Positions 52,900 through 63,711 of a stretch of 64,000 nucleotides of DNA are shown here, piece after piece. The DNA comes from Sphaerosporella brunnea (Eukaryota > Ascomycota > Pezizomycetes > Pezizales > Pyronemataceae): assembly GCA_008704415.1 (NCBI GenBank), contig VXIS01000195.1:26228-90227 (forward strand), read 5' to 3'. The stretch's first letter is position 1. Each line of letters opens with the position of its first letter. The notes below the pieces were generated by a model that ran no database searches, was not told the origin of the DNA, and saw only the letters and a program-made list of their open reading frames with translations. Both the position numbers and the translations under genes were made by a program.

Positions 52900-55020
52900 T
52901 ACTGAGTCTGTGATACTCTCTCTTTGCTGACAATGCTGACTGGCTGCGAGCATTTGCGCGTACCACGGTCGCCTCCATGTCCACGTTCCTCGATGGATAC
53001 CCTGGATGTCCAGGTTCCTCTCTCGTCGTTAATACTTCACCTCGACGTCTACTTGATTCCTTCCCCTCCAAATTTTCGGTATTCATCTGCCTCTATGTCC
53101 TTGTCGCTCGGACCCCGTTATTACATGGCCTCTATGTCCTCATTTTGGCTCGATACTACATGATGGCTGTCACTGCACTACCACTGACTGGCTGCTAGTA
53201 TCCTTCTTGCTCGTCGGCACTACTTCACCTCAACATCGTCGTGAGGAATTCGCCTCTATCTCCTCGTTATTCGTGCGCGCCAGCGTCGTCTTTCGTCCCC
53301 TATCGCATCTAGCTCGTCGTCCTTCGATCGCGTCTACGTCCTCGCTATTCCTTGCCTCAATGTCCTCCTCGATCGCTCACTGCGATAATGTCTTGGTGAT
53401 ATCCTTTGGGCAACATTCTCACTCGCTACTAGCCGTCGCCATTACTGATACCGTGGCTTGTAGGATTCGCTCTTTACTGGTTCGTGTTTTTGCCTCTAGG
53501 TTCTCTTTTGTTCGACCGCCTGTACCTCCTCGTTATTCGTTCGCCTCTGCGTTCGCGGTATGGAGTTTCTCTACGTCCTCATTCTGGCTCGACAATACAG
53601 TATGGCCATTGCTGCCTCTCGGCTACTAATACTGACTGGCTGCGAGGATTCGCTCATTCACTCGGTGATACGCCCTCCTTCGTCGGTCGTTCCCGGGCCT
53701 CGATGTCATCGTTTTCGATCGGCTCTATGTACTCATTCTCGCTCGCCACTACTCGCTGTCTACGACTCCATCTCTGCTACTAATTGTAACTAGTGTTGCC
53801 CACGAGTCTGTTCGGCGCGGAGTCGAGCCGGACTTGTGCTCGGTCTCGTCCGGACAAGTTTAAACCTTATAGTCGTTGCGAGTTACGGGCGTATTCGAGT
53901 CTCCCAAACTCTCCGTGATTCGAGCCGGGCCCGAGTTATGGATAGTAATTTCAGGCTCAAAGTTACTCAAACCTTGCTGATGTATAAAACTCTCAAAAGC
54001 TCAGGCTGTGAGTCTGTGACAGCGCTGCCGCGGTGACAAAACACTCGAGATCTAGTGCTGAGGCACTGGGCGTGCGGTACATCATGTGTTTGCATGACTG
54101 GGGATCGTCGGACAATAAAAAATGGATTGCGGATAGTGCAGAGTGTGGAGAGGTCACGCACGCTCGCGCCACGGGTGACGCCAGGGCGATGCCCTCGGCG
54201 ATGCGCTCGGCGACGCACTGGGTGGGTCGGGCGATATGGCATTGAGCAGCGTGGAAGATTGAACCATGCGCCGGGCCCGGTCACGGTCTCTCTGGACGTT
54301 GGGAGTAACTCAGGGTTTCGTTGTTTTGGGTTTTAACTGTAATTTGCATGAACTCGAATACAATAACGTGCACTCGAGGTTTAACCCGAGTCTAACCCGT
54401 GAAACTCGCACGTCCCAAGTCCATCAAAAACTCCAAAACCCCGAGTCCATGGTGTGGAGTCCGGGACTCGTGGGCAACAGTAATTGTAACTGGCTGTGAG
54501 TATTCCCTGGTTCCTCGCTCGGCTCTAAGTCCTCCTTCCTGGCTCGTCGTTATTGCTTCGCCTTGACATCCACGTTATTCCTTCCCCTCTTCATCGCCGT
54601 TATTCGTTTCCCTCTATGTCCTTGTGTTTTGATCACCTCGAGGTCCCCGGTATTCCATGCCCTCAATGTCATCATGTTGACTTGATACTAGACGAGGTTA
54701 TCACTGCATCTCTGCTACTACATCTGGCTGCCAGCTAGTACTCGCTCATGCCTTCCTCGCCTATACATCCTCATTTCTCGATCCCCTCTACGTCCTCGGT
54801 GCTTGCCCGTCCTCTATCCCTCGCCTCTACGTGCTCCTTCGAGCTACTCCCACTCTGCTACCCATACTGACTGGCTCTGAACAATGCTCTGCTCCTCGCT
54901 CGCCTTCTCCGGTAGTCTATATCCCTTCGCCTCCACGTCCTCGTTTTTCGATCGCCTCTACGTCTTCGCGATTCAATCTCCTCTACGTCATATTCGCTGG
55001 CCTGTACGGCCTTGTTGCAT
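52900..55020. repeat. Degenerate satellite array, units of roughly 200-260 bp
   Basis: Pyrimidine-rich sequence built from short motifs of the type CGCCTCTACGTCCTCGTTATTCG. A marker block TACTGACTGGCTGCGAG-like recurs near 52930, 53183, 53445, 53630, 54490, 54720 and 54865, giving a higher-order period of about 200-260 bp. Frames across it are artefacts of the repeat. The element at 53792-54481 splits the array. Confidence 0.7.
53792..54481. mobile_element. Terminal-inverted-repeat element, 690 bp, in the satellite
   Basis: The left end is AGTGTTGCCCACGAGTC and the right end is GACTCGTGGGCAACAGT. The flanks AATTGTAACT at 53782-53791 and 54482-54491 form a perfect 10-bp target duplication. 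The interior has scattered ACTCGAG/CCGAGTC motifs and no transposase. A fragment resembling its left end (AGTGTTGCACACGAG) lies at about 60879-60893, directly before SINE-like copy 2. Confidence 0.85.
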
Positions 55021-55520
55021 GGTGTAAGATTATGACACTTACTATGGTTTCTTTCTTACGTATTTCCTTACTAAAGATATAAAACTATGTCACAGTAACG
55101 ATGGTATGATGTTAATATTCTACGAGTTTCTTTACCTCTCTTTGCCTTTCTCTAACTTTCTTTACTACGTCATTTGGAACCTTCTAGCCTTCGCAATGCA
55201 GACTTTGCAGGTCTTATGACCATTCTTTCCTTGTTTACGAATTTACCAGTAGACTATTATGACATCATGTATCTAGCATCGTTAGCTATAAAAGCTGCGA
55301 GCTTTTCCTACATTCATTATCTTCTCTTCTTTCCTTACGGCCTTTCGAGCAATCCAGATTGTATCGACAATTTATCAATAAATACTGAGTTGATCAGTGA
55401 CCTGTTTTCGAGTATCCTCTTGGTATTTATCAAGTCTGATACACAGAAGATTCTGAATTTATTTGCATTTGTGGAATAAGCAGATCTTATAAGCTTACGA
55501 AAAGGTTACAGAGCCGCAAC
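55021..55520. other. AT-rich stretch without a supportable gene
   Basis: Base composition drops sharply to AT-rich between the satellite and the retrotransposon. A 101-codon plus-strand frame (55174-55479) exists but is rich in Phe, Leu, Ile and Ser and lacks motifs. Confidence 0.4.
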
Positions 55521-55523
55521 ACA

Positions 55524-58129
55524 CTAATATAACCTCGCGCCGTGACACCCGAATGGCATGATCAGGTACCCGTAGTGTCCCAGCAAGCAACGGAAAGCGG
55601 TCTTCCATTCGTCTCCCATCCGGATCTGGAGCAAGTGGTATCCGGCCTTTAGGTAGAGCCTGGTAAACCAATCATCTCCAGCCACGTGATTGGCGAGCTG
55701 ATCCATGATTGGCAGTGGTGTTCAATCCTTTATCGTAATCTTATTCAGTTCCCGGTAATCCTCACAAAGTCCTCACTCACGGCCGTTGGGCTTTTGCACA
55801 AACAGGATTCGAGATCCAGTCAGCGAGGATGATGTTGAAATCTTGCCTTCCGCAATCATGTTTGCCACGTATTTCTTTAAGGCGTTGAACTCTTCGTGAG
55901 ATAGGCGGTAGACGGGGCCCCATTTAGGCTGCTCCCCAGGTACAAGGTTAATAGCGTGCTCGTACTTGGTATGCTCAGGGAGCCTTTCTGACAGCTGCGG
56001 GCTGAATAAAAGCTCATATTTGTGGCACGGCTCAAGAACAAGGTTTTGAAGGGGTATGTCATTTAGGTTGACAGCTCCAATGGTGAAAACCGCATCCTTG
56101 GGCAGCTTAAGTATCTGTCTATCGTAGGTAATGCTCCACCTTGGCGATGGCTGATGGAAACACTCTGTCGCGCAGTCATTGAAACGTAAGGTCCTGTCGA
56201 ACAATCCTGTCGCTTGATGATTCCTCCACCACCACCATGGGGTGATGATATCATGTGCCTGTCTCAAATGTATGACTTCAAATACTTCTTCCGTGCACTG
56301 GTTCCGACAGGATAGGTGTAGTAGCACTGTATGGACAAGTCCTTCCTGCAGCAGTTGTCCTGCTGCATCATAGGAAGGGATGGCTGTCTTGCGGACAACC
56401 GTGCGTACATGGAGGATCATGACAAACCGTTTGGAGATGACAAACGAGGTACAGGCTGAATTGAACATGTTCTGTAATGGCGTTTCAGGTATGTTGTCTG
56501 GGCCTTCCACGAGAGGACGAACAGATATAGAGGTCTTTCTCCTTGCACGACTTCGGCCCTTGCCATCTTGGTTGGTGGTGCGTCTTTACTATTGTCGATT
56601 GATCGCTTTATTGTGAATTACATTTTGTCACTATTCTGTCCGGAACGGGTCGTCTTATTGTATTATCGAAACTCTGTCTTTGTGATGTAGAGGTAGTTGT
56701 TCTTGGTTGTATATACGACTATTCGAACGACGTCGTTTTTTGAGCAGAGCGCTCCATCTTCAGTATGTGGGACTATGCTTGAGTTTGCATATAATGAGCG
56801 TGTATTACTTAGCTTGATCCTGTCGCATCTAAGCTCCATTCTTAGACTCAGGTCGGGACTGGTCGCATCTGAAGCCTCCTACAGCTGAGACTATACATCC
56901 GATTTGGGCTCCAGGAATTCCTCCTGGGGATAGGTCGACATATCCAACTCTCCTGGCGTCACTCCTACCAATCCTGCGATATCTACCCTGCTCCTCTTAG
57001 TGCGTGATGCATCCGTGTTGTCACCACTATCCTCCTTGTCGTCGTCCTCACGGTCTCGCCTTCCTGTTGCCAAGGCTGCAATGCTGGTTCTCCAATCCTT
57101 TGCCTCCTTCTGAAGACGCCACGGCCTTAGATTGACTTCTCGGCGGCATTGCAGGGCCCGATGCTGGCCTTGCATTCCTTCAGGCTACCCGCAAAGAAGG
57201 CAATCCCCTGCCTTGGTGCTTGCCTCAACCAGCTCCTTGGATACTCCTTTAGTTTGCTCCGACACCAAAGCAAACTTGTCGGAGTACTTTTTTTAAGTGG
57301 TTTCGGCTCCCACCCCTGCCTCTTAGTATAGCTGAGTCTCACAACGGTGCTCAGCCCCCCATCTTGGTCATGGGTCACCTCTGGACTGCTGTCATCGGGT
57401 TTCTTCTGGTCCAGCGCTCCGGTATGGCTGGATAGTATGCTTAGCATTTTTATCCTCTTCCCGCATCCGTTCCTGTCAGTCTTCAGTATCCACACCTACC
57501 TTCAACACGTCCTCCCTAAAGATAGCATCACTGTCCGTTGGTTCATATAGCGAGATACGGGTGGTGATATTCATTGGTAGTGCTTTGAGTAGGGTTTGCT
57601 GGTAAATGTGGCCCGTGAGCTCCGTGTTAGCGTTCAGCAGGTTAAACTTTGCCAAAAAAGCATCACTGTGGCCTTCATACTTGAGCTGCTGAAGCTCTCG
57701 GAGCGCACGGAAACCTTCGAATAGGTGGCGGTATCTCCTCCTGATGTCGATCTCGAGGGCGTCCCACGTATGTGGTTGTTCCCCACGGTCGATTGACTTT
57801 CTCCACTGCCCAATCCAGTCTTGGGCACTGTCCTTGAAAAGTCCTCTAAGTCAGGCAATCTTCACCCTATCATTTGGAATGAGCTGGGCTGGCTGCACCT
57901 CGAGGTACTCCGTCATCTGGGCCCACCACCTTCGGAACCATTGCTTATCGCCGGCAAAGGTAGGCAGATTGTCACGGCGCAAGTTCGGGTTAGGTGTGGA
58001 GGTGCTGTGGCACGGCATTAGGGCACAGTCAGGGTTGTGGGTCACGTTACGGAAGGTATATATAGAGGGGCTTCGTTCTGCTTTTGTTTCCTTTCTTTCT
58101 TTCTTTTCTTCACTGAACCTTTGAATCAT
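55524..58129 (-). mobile_element. Ty3/gypsy retrotransposon remnant (gag, protease, partial RT)
   Basis: Read on the minus strand it begins with gag-like sequence (58129 to about 57130: NLPTFAGDKQWFRRWWAQMT, then RALRELQQLKYEGHSDAFLA). A degenerate aspartic-protease region follows (about 56510-56200). Next comes the RT entry segment (HAINLVPGEQPKWGPVYRLS, ILFVQKPNGRE) and an RT piece (WFTRLYLKAGYHLLQIRM, WKTAFRCLLGHYGYLIMPFG). Several frameshifts and stops break it. The element ends abruptly inside RT near 55524: the YxDD block, RNase H, integrase and both LTRs are missing or unrecognisable. Order gag-PR-RT and the MPFG motif identify the group. It is not active. Confidence 0.88.
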
Positions 58130-58873
58130 AATCTAAGTACTATTGTTCACCTCCTCGAATCTCGTCTTGTGCTCGGCACCTCCGATCCTCGCCATTCCAA
58201 TCCTGTCTGGAATCACGTGCTCGGCACGTTCCGATCCTCGTCTCTGATCCGGATCTTATGGCGGTGCCAGCTTATGACGCAATTATCGTGACTCCAGAAC
58301 AACGTGGGGCTAGGCAAGTGGCCATAGGTGGCCAAACCGATGGCTGTTGTCCCGCCAAGCGTATCGAGGCCCTGGTAGCTGTGCTCACTTCGAATGGCCC
58401 CACTACTCTGCCGCTGACATATGCTTATGACAGCACCAACAACCAGGCGCTTGAACCTTCGTAAAGACATCTCAACGGCCACGTTATGGATGAATTCCTT
58501 TCGACCATGGGAACACGGCACGAGGTGACACCTACGTCCAGTCACCAAAGGTAGCCGAACTTACAAATCGCGGAATCTTGCACCCAACACGTGGAGTGAC
58601 CTGAAACCTCATTGCTCATATTGATCACAGCGATCGTGATCATCACAACATTTGATAGCTTTGCTTTCACCTGCTGGTAAGGGTGGGATTTTCTCTCCGC
58701 CTTAATGGACAGACACGCCCGGTTTTCATCGTATCACGGGGATTGCTACAAGACAGATCGCGGAAATGGTACATTCGAACCATGAAATAGCGTTTAATTG
58801 CACCTGTAAGTGCAGTACATAGAATAGCTATCAATCAAACGTAGTAATAGTCATCAGCCACTGCGCCCCGATT
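58130..58873. other. No supported gene
   Basis: 58130-58260 probably is the 5' side of the retrotransposon (pyrimidine-rich, CTCCTCGAATCTCG-type), but no LTR pair or primer site can be shown. The rest has no coding evidence. Confidence 0.4.
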
Positions 58874-59869
58874 TCAGCTTCCATCTTCTCCTTCAAACCA
58901 GCCGTCATCGTGGGTGTTCATCGCTGCCGACTCCATGTCTGCGATAGTCGCTCGATCCTCCACACCACGCAAGAAGGTGGTATAAACCTTCTTGACGATG
59001 GCAGGACTGGCTCCATCGGCCTTAAGCTGCTCGACAAGGCGAGTCATGCGCAAGGCCGTGGCGGGGGATACGACCCCGACACGTACGATCGCATGGATCT
59101 CGTCAGCCGCGGAGAATGCATCTTCAGCGCTATCCGGAGCGGGAACATCGGTCTGGCGGAAGCTGTCCGAATTGGTGAGCCCGGTGTCGACGACCCGGGC
59201 GGCATCATCGTCGGGGGAGTCACCAGCCACGACGGAGAACTCAGTGCTCGCTGTGACTTCCTTGCCTTCGCCCTTGCACTCCATGTTGTCAGGCCCCACG
59301 CTATGATCGTTGTCGGTGCTACCCGTGGGTCGGGGACGCTGGCCGGTGTAGCAAGGCATGTCCGCCGCCACGCTCTCTTGCACAACGCCGTCGTCGCTAA
59401 CAGGAGTGCCGGCCCTGTGTTGACGTCCGCCCGTGTCCGATTCACGGCGGAAAGGATTTGCTGAGTGTTGCTGGTCCATGATTCCCTGGACCTCCTCGCT
59501 AGTTACACCTACTGGGGCTGGTGGGGGAGCCTGCGGGACTACGCCCTGGTTTGCTGCATCACCCTTGCCGTCATCATTCGCGGCGTCGAGCGGTGGGGGT
59601 GTATCAAACAGCTCGGCGAGTCCGTTATCGTCGAGTGGAGGTGCAACCTGCTGCAGCGTCAATCCCTTCAGCTGCCGCTCCATACGCTCAATGGCCTTGC
59701 GAACGTCAGCGGTGCGGCGTTGCACCGCCCATCTGTTGTTCCGGTGCTGAAATCGTTCCAACACCGGTGGCCGCACGGGAGGAGGAAGGAGCTCGGCAAG
59801 CGCCTTGTAACGCTGCACGGCAACGCTGTAGGTGTTCAAGGCCGCTTGAACAACGGCGTCGGATGGCAT
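58874..59869 (-). CDS. 331-aa protein of unknown function
   Basis: Single exon from ATG 59869, with a TATATA box at 59962-59968, about 95 nt upstream, and a CA/CT-rich leader (CACACACACTCTCTC). An in-frame GTG-type extension upstream overlaps this leader and is not needed. The N-terminus (residues 1-75) is helical and basic (RKAIERMERQLKGL), likely a coiled coil. Residues 80-240 are Asp/Pro/Ser-rich and probably disordered. The C-terminal part has a helical block (DEIHAIVRVGVVSPATALRM, LVEQLKADGASPAIVKKV) and an acidic end (DDGWFEGEDGS). I do not recognise a family. The clean promoter and unbroken frame argue for a real gene. Confidence 0.75.
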   Translation of the reverse strand: MPSDAVVQAALNTYSVAVQRYKALAELLPPPVRPPVLERFQHRNNRWAVQRRTADVRKAIERMERQLKGLTLQQVAPPLDDNGLAELFDTPPPLDAANDDGKGDAANQGVVPQAPPPAPVGVTSEEVQGIMDQQHSANPFRRESDTGGRQHRAGTPVSDDGVVQESVAADMPCYTGQRPRPTGSTDNDHSVGPDNMECKGEGKEVTASTEFSVVAGDSPDDDAARVVDTGLTNSDSFRQTDVPAPDSAEDAFSAADEIHAIVRVGVVSPATALRMTRLVEQLKADGASPAIVKKVYTTFLRGVEDRATIADMESAAMNTHDDGWFEGEDGS

Positions 59870-60910
59870 AATTTTTTGAGAGAGTGTGTGTGGTGGATTG
59901 TGGAAGGTAGTTGCGTAGTACGATGGTGATGATGGAGGTGTGTAAGAGAGGCGTACGCGCAATATATAGTCCCACCCAGGGGGCGTGGACCCTACTCTTT
60001 ACCTGTGTTTCATTGTACCCGACGTTTATACCCGATAGAAGGGAAAGGGTGAAATGAGATTGCGGGGTGCTTCAATGATCGCGGCAACATAACGACTATT
60101 CCACCGCAGGAACGCGGTGGCATTAAAACGAGAAACTCGTTCTCATCCAGTTCAGCCTTAACCATGAGATCCAGAATGCCGATAGATCCCGCGCAGCTTC
60201 GGCCCGGCGACACCAGCCTTTTGGGCAAGATTTGATGGCAAGAACGTACAAATTCCTGGCGTAAACAATATCGACCTTCTCCTGGAGACTGACTCATGAT
60301 AACGATACAGCTTTCCGGCCAGGGTCAGAAGGAAAAAATCGCACCAAGAAATGAACGTTCCCTGACGGCGGAAATGATCTGGGACGCTCACCGGGTGCAA
60401 CATCGACCTGCCAGACCCTGGAGCGAGTCCTTCGCCGATGCAGTCCCCATCCCATGAACGGTGCTCGATTCTTCGCTGGTGCAGTTCCGACAAACTGTCA
60501 GTTTGGCGTCGATGGGCAGTCCCATCACAGGTTACGCTCCTTCCCCGGTGAGGTCGCGGGCGGCGCAACCTGCGTATGGTTTCCAGTGGCGCATTGTTTC
60601 ATGAAACGATTGTTTGTAGGGTTACGCGCGGGTTACGGTACTGTGTAGGGCGTTTCACCGACGCAATACCTACATGCGGTCCTGCGTAGTGTGTTGCGCC
60701 GGTGAATTTTCTACGAATGCTCCTGCAGATGATACTGCGTGCGTCGAGGGTCCTCCGCCTGTGACGTTTCCATGTGCGGTCCTGCGTAAATACATGCGCT
60801 GGTCGCCTCCCTAACAACGAAACTCACGCATTGTTGCAGGTGCCGTTGAGTCAAGCAACATGCAAGAAACAACACTAGTGTTGCACACGAGGCGAGCCGT
60901 CAAAAGCTGC
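59870..60910. other. No supported gene
   Basis: After the promoter of the 331-aa gene, short frames on both strands overlap at 60158-60648 without motifs. A fragment of the 53792-54481 element's left end sits at 60879-60893. Confidence 0.45.
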
Positions 60911-61532
60911 GAGTGAGTTCGAGCGATTTGGAGTGTTACTAACGTGCTGCGTTGGTGGCGACGTCTTTAACATCGAGTTCCGGGTTCAATTTTTTAACCT
61001 GGTGTCTCATGGTGTAGTTGGTATGGGCCGTGCCAACTTCACCTGAGCGTGCGGGGTTCGATTCTCACATCGGCTGGCTGCTGACGGTGAAGTTGACATA
61101 TACCTGCACCCGGGGGTTACAAGCCTTGCAAGCTTGGGGGTAACCCTCCCTAGATCAAAGCCGAGCCAGCCGAGATCGCACGGGAGAGTTATCTTTTGTG
61201 ATCTGCCTTGATTGTCGGTTTCATTTTCTACCCCCTTCTGGGAGACAACACCACTGCCTCGCCAACCCGGAGTGGCTTTTGAAGTTCGGATGTGGAGAGA
61301 AGATGGAAATCCGGAGAAGAGGCTGAAGTATGGAGATACCACTGTCGTGGCTCCGCGGCCTGCACCACTTCTTTGACCCATGCTATGCAACACACATCCT
61401 GCAGTCGCTGGACTTTGGTGTATTCAGTCCTCTGCCTTGTCGTTGCCTTTTCGCGCTCGAAGAATGGACCACGTGAGAGTAAGACCAACAAAGGTATCGT
61501 CAACCCTGTTTCTGAGGAAGTCATTCTAATTG
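60911..61532 (+). mobile_element. SINE-like repeat with pol III promoter boxes, copy 2
   Basis: A box TGGTGTAGTTGG at 61010-61021 and B box GGTTCGATTCT at 61055-61065. It matches copy 1 (46488-47136) from GAGTGAGTT-GAGCG to TCATTCTAATTGC. Neither copy has a clear target duplication or a poly-A tail. Confidence 0.65.
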
Positions 61533-62400
61533 CAATCTATCCAGAGCACCTGTCGCTGCGAACTTTTGCGTCACCCCGAGGTGTTCCGACACGGTATTGA
61601 AGAACGCCGAAGTTTAAGCATCCTGCTAGCAGGAAGAATACACCTGTGAAAGAAGCAGAAACGCCTGTGTTCCAGCGATGCAAAAAAGGTCCAAACGGGG
61701 GTAATAGCACGGCGGGACGTCATTCCGCGATCGTTGGACCATACATTTCGCTGAAGAGCAGAAAGATTGATGTGGCGACAGGGTCTTTGAGTCAAACACT
61801 TCTTCGCACCCATCGCTAAGGGTCGTCTCAAACGCGGTCTTAGAATTTGAACAACACGATGGGCTCGCGGTCAACTTGGTTGAAAGCGAGGTGGATCGCG
61901 AGGTAATCGTTGGCGGAGCGATCATCACGAAATGCGAACACCCGGTCCCCGATGATTCATCATCCTGCCGCTTAGCCACGGCAAAACACGGGACAGAGAC
62001 CTTCTTGCTCGGGGAGGCATCATCCGCTCGACGGTCGCGTGATTGTGGGGATTGTTGCGTGGGGCTATGGGGTTGCTTGGATCACAGTATGACATCTCGG
62101 AGAGCGATTTGCGCCCCGCTGCCTGCTTGGAGTCAACCACGGCTTCTCAAGGTATGTACAGCAGAACCTGGAGACGACCTGCAACATAGGCTACTGTCAT
62201 GCTCAGAGTGTGCAGCGGCGCACGCGGACCCAAAGCCTGCGTCCAGCCTTTCAGGGAACGAGTGCGCAGCAATGAACCGTGTCAATTGCACTTCATCCGG
62301 ACATCTTCAGTCTGACGCAAATCCTGGCAGAGATAAATAGCCACTTCGGTTTGCGCTAAGCAAGCATTCACTAGCCGGCAGCGTGGCCGCAGATCAAGAA
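61533..62400. other. No supported gene
   Basis: Frames on both strands overlap between 61571 and 62340 and none has motif or splice support. Confidence 0.4.
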
Positions 62401-63033
62401 TTATGCACAATGTCGTTGCGGGTTCTGGGGGAAGCGCGCCGTCACAAGACGTGGAGCAACTGCCACGCAACCAGTGGTGCACACGCGCCCGGGGGAAGCA
62501 ATCATCACCGTGTTTATCTTTGTTTTGATCGTTGTGTGTAGATCACCGGCCAGCGTTATTGGTCTCTTTAGGTGGCGATGGAAAATCGCTGCCGCGCTTG
62601 CAACTTGACGCGCACTTAGACCGAAATGAAAAGTGGGCATTCTACGCGTCGTTGAAGTGCCAGTTACATCGAAGCAATACATCATGCGGCCGCCGCCATA
62701 CGTGTCGAATATGACGCGTCGCGGTCCATATGCCATGCAGTGCTGAGACACGTACAACCCGACGTACTTTTTGATCGTGGCGACACTCGGTGAAACCGGG
62801 ATGCATTTGTTTGCGGGCTCGTTGCACACTACGCGGAGTGCAGGATATCCATTTTTTGCGTCATCTCCCTGATCGGGTCGGCGATGCGGACTCGTGAAGA
62901 CTCGCTCTCTCCCCGCAGCCAGAAATAGACGGATCGCACGGGATCGGCGTGGATTTGCGGCTCGGTCAACGAGGCCGCACTTGCTTCGCTTGCGTGACGC
63001 ACCAAAGCCATCACCCAGCGAACTTCGCCACAT
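62401..63033 (-). pseudogene. Possible broken gene, unknown product
   Basis: A 210-codon frame from ATG 63033 contains a convincing middle part (VCNEPANKCIPVSPSVATI, YVGLYVSQHCMAYGPRRVIF, YGGGRMMYCFDVTGTS). Upstream, a different phase looks more protein-like (RSVYFWLRGESESSRVRIAD then IREMTQKMDILHSA). The change of phase lies near an A-run (CAAAAAATGG, about 62848-62857). A short frame starting at about 63124 (MTPSDGRKDCVF) might be a first exon. A single small indel would reconcile the middle parts, so a recent pseudogene or a sequence error is likely. No family is recognised. Confidence 0.4.
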
Positions 63034-63711
63034 AAACGTGGTGAAGATACCGCGGCAACGGAATCACCGGCGCGACTCTGGGCTTTCTGAACACACAGTC
63101 TTTTCGTCCATCAGAGGGAGTCATGACGCCGGGTCTGTTTCTACGCAACGCGCAAAATTGTGTTATTGATGTGACCCAATATTAACCACCCGAAAGGGGT
63201 AGCTGGCTGTTTCATTTTGTTGGTGGGTCCCGATCAAGCAGTGGGTATCGCAGACAGCAAGAATAGTAAAAAGTGGAAAAGCGAGGGTATATTTGCCGGC
63301 TGCCTGCGCAACCACATGCAGAAAATAATGCCCGGCGGAGTATTTTTTGTCCCCCATCTCCTACTGTTAGCACCCGAAATGGCAGCGCTACGATCAACTT
63401 GAGGTCAAACACACCTGCGTCTTAGCAACTGCAGAGGACGAATGTGTCCATTTTTACTGTTGGGCGGTCGGTGGGTAGTCGCGTGTGTGGTTGCTGACTT
63501 AGCGACCGCAGTTATGTAACCACCGCAACGCCAAGCCGCGTTGTGTGTTTATACTTTGTGACGACGTAAACACAACAACACTTCTCCTCACGCTCCTCAC
63601 TACCACCACGAACACCTCCTCTCTCTCTGAACACTCCCGCTGCTCGCTGCCCTCCACAACCCACAGCTCCTCTTCCGCTTCTTTTTCTTCTACACTCACA
63701 TTCCCGCTGCC
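63034..63711. other. Upstream region of the right-edge gene
   Basis: It contains a TATA-like TTTATACT at 63548-63555 and a long leader rich in CTCCTC, CCACCACG and CTCTCTCTC before the ATG at 63712. No other gene is seen. Confidence 0.45.

Noticed and set aside
53207..54036. Several frames of 60-140 codons in the satellite array
   Set aside because: They result from pyrimidine-rich tandem motifs without stops; composition is Leu, Ser, Arg and Val-rich in every unit.
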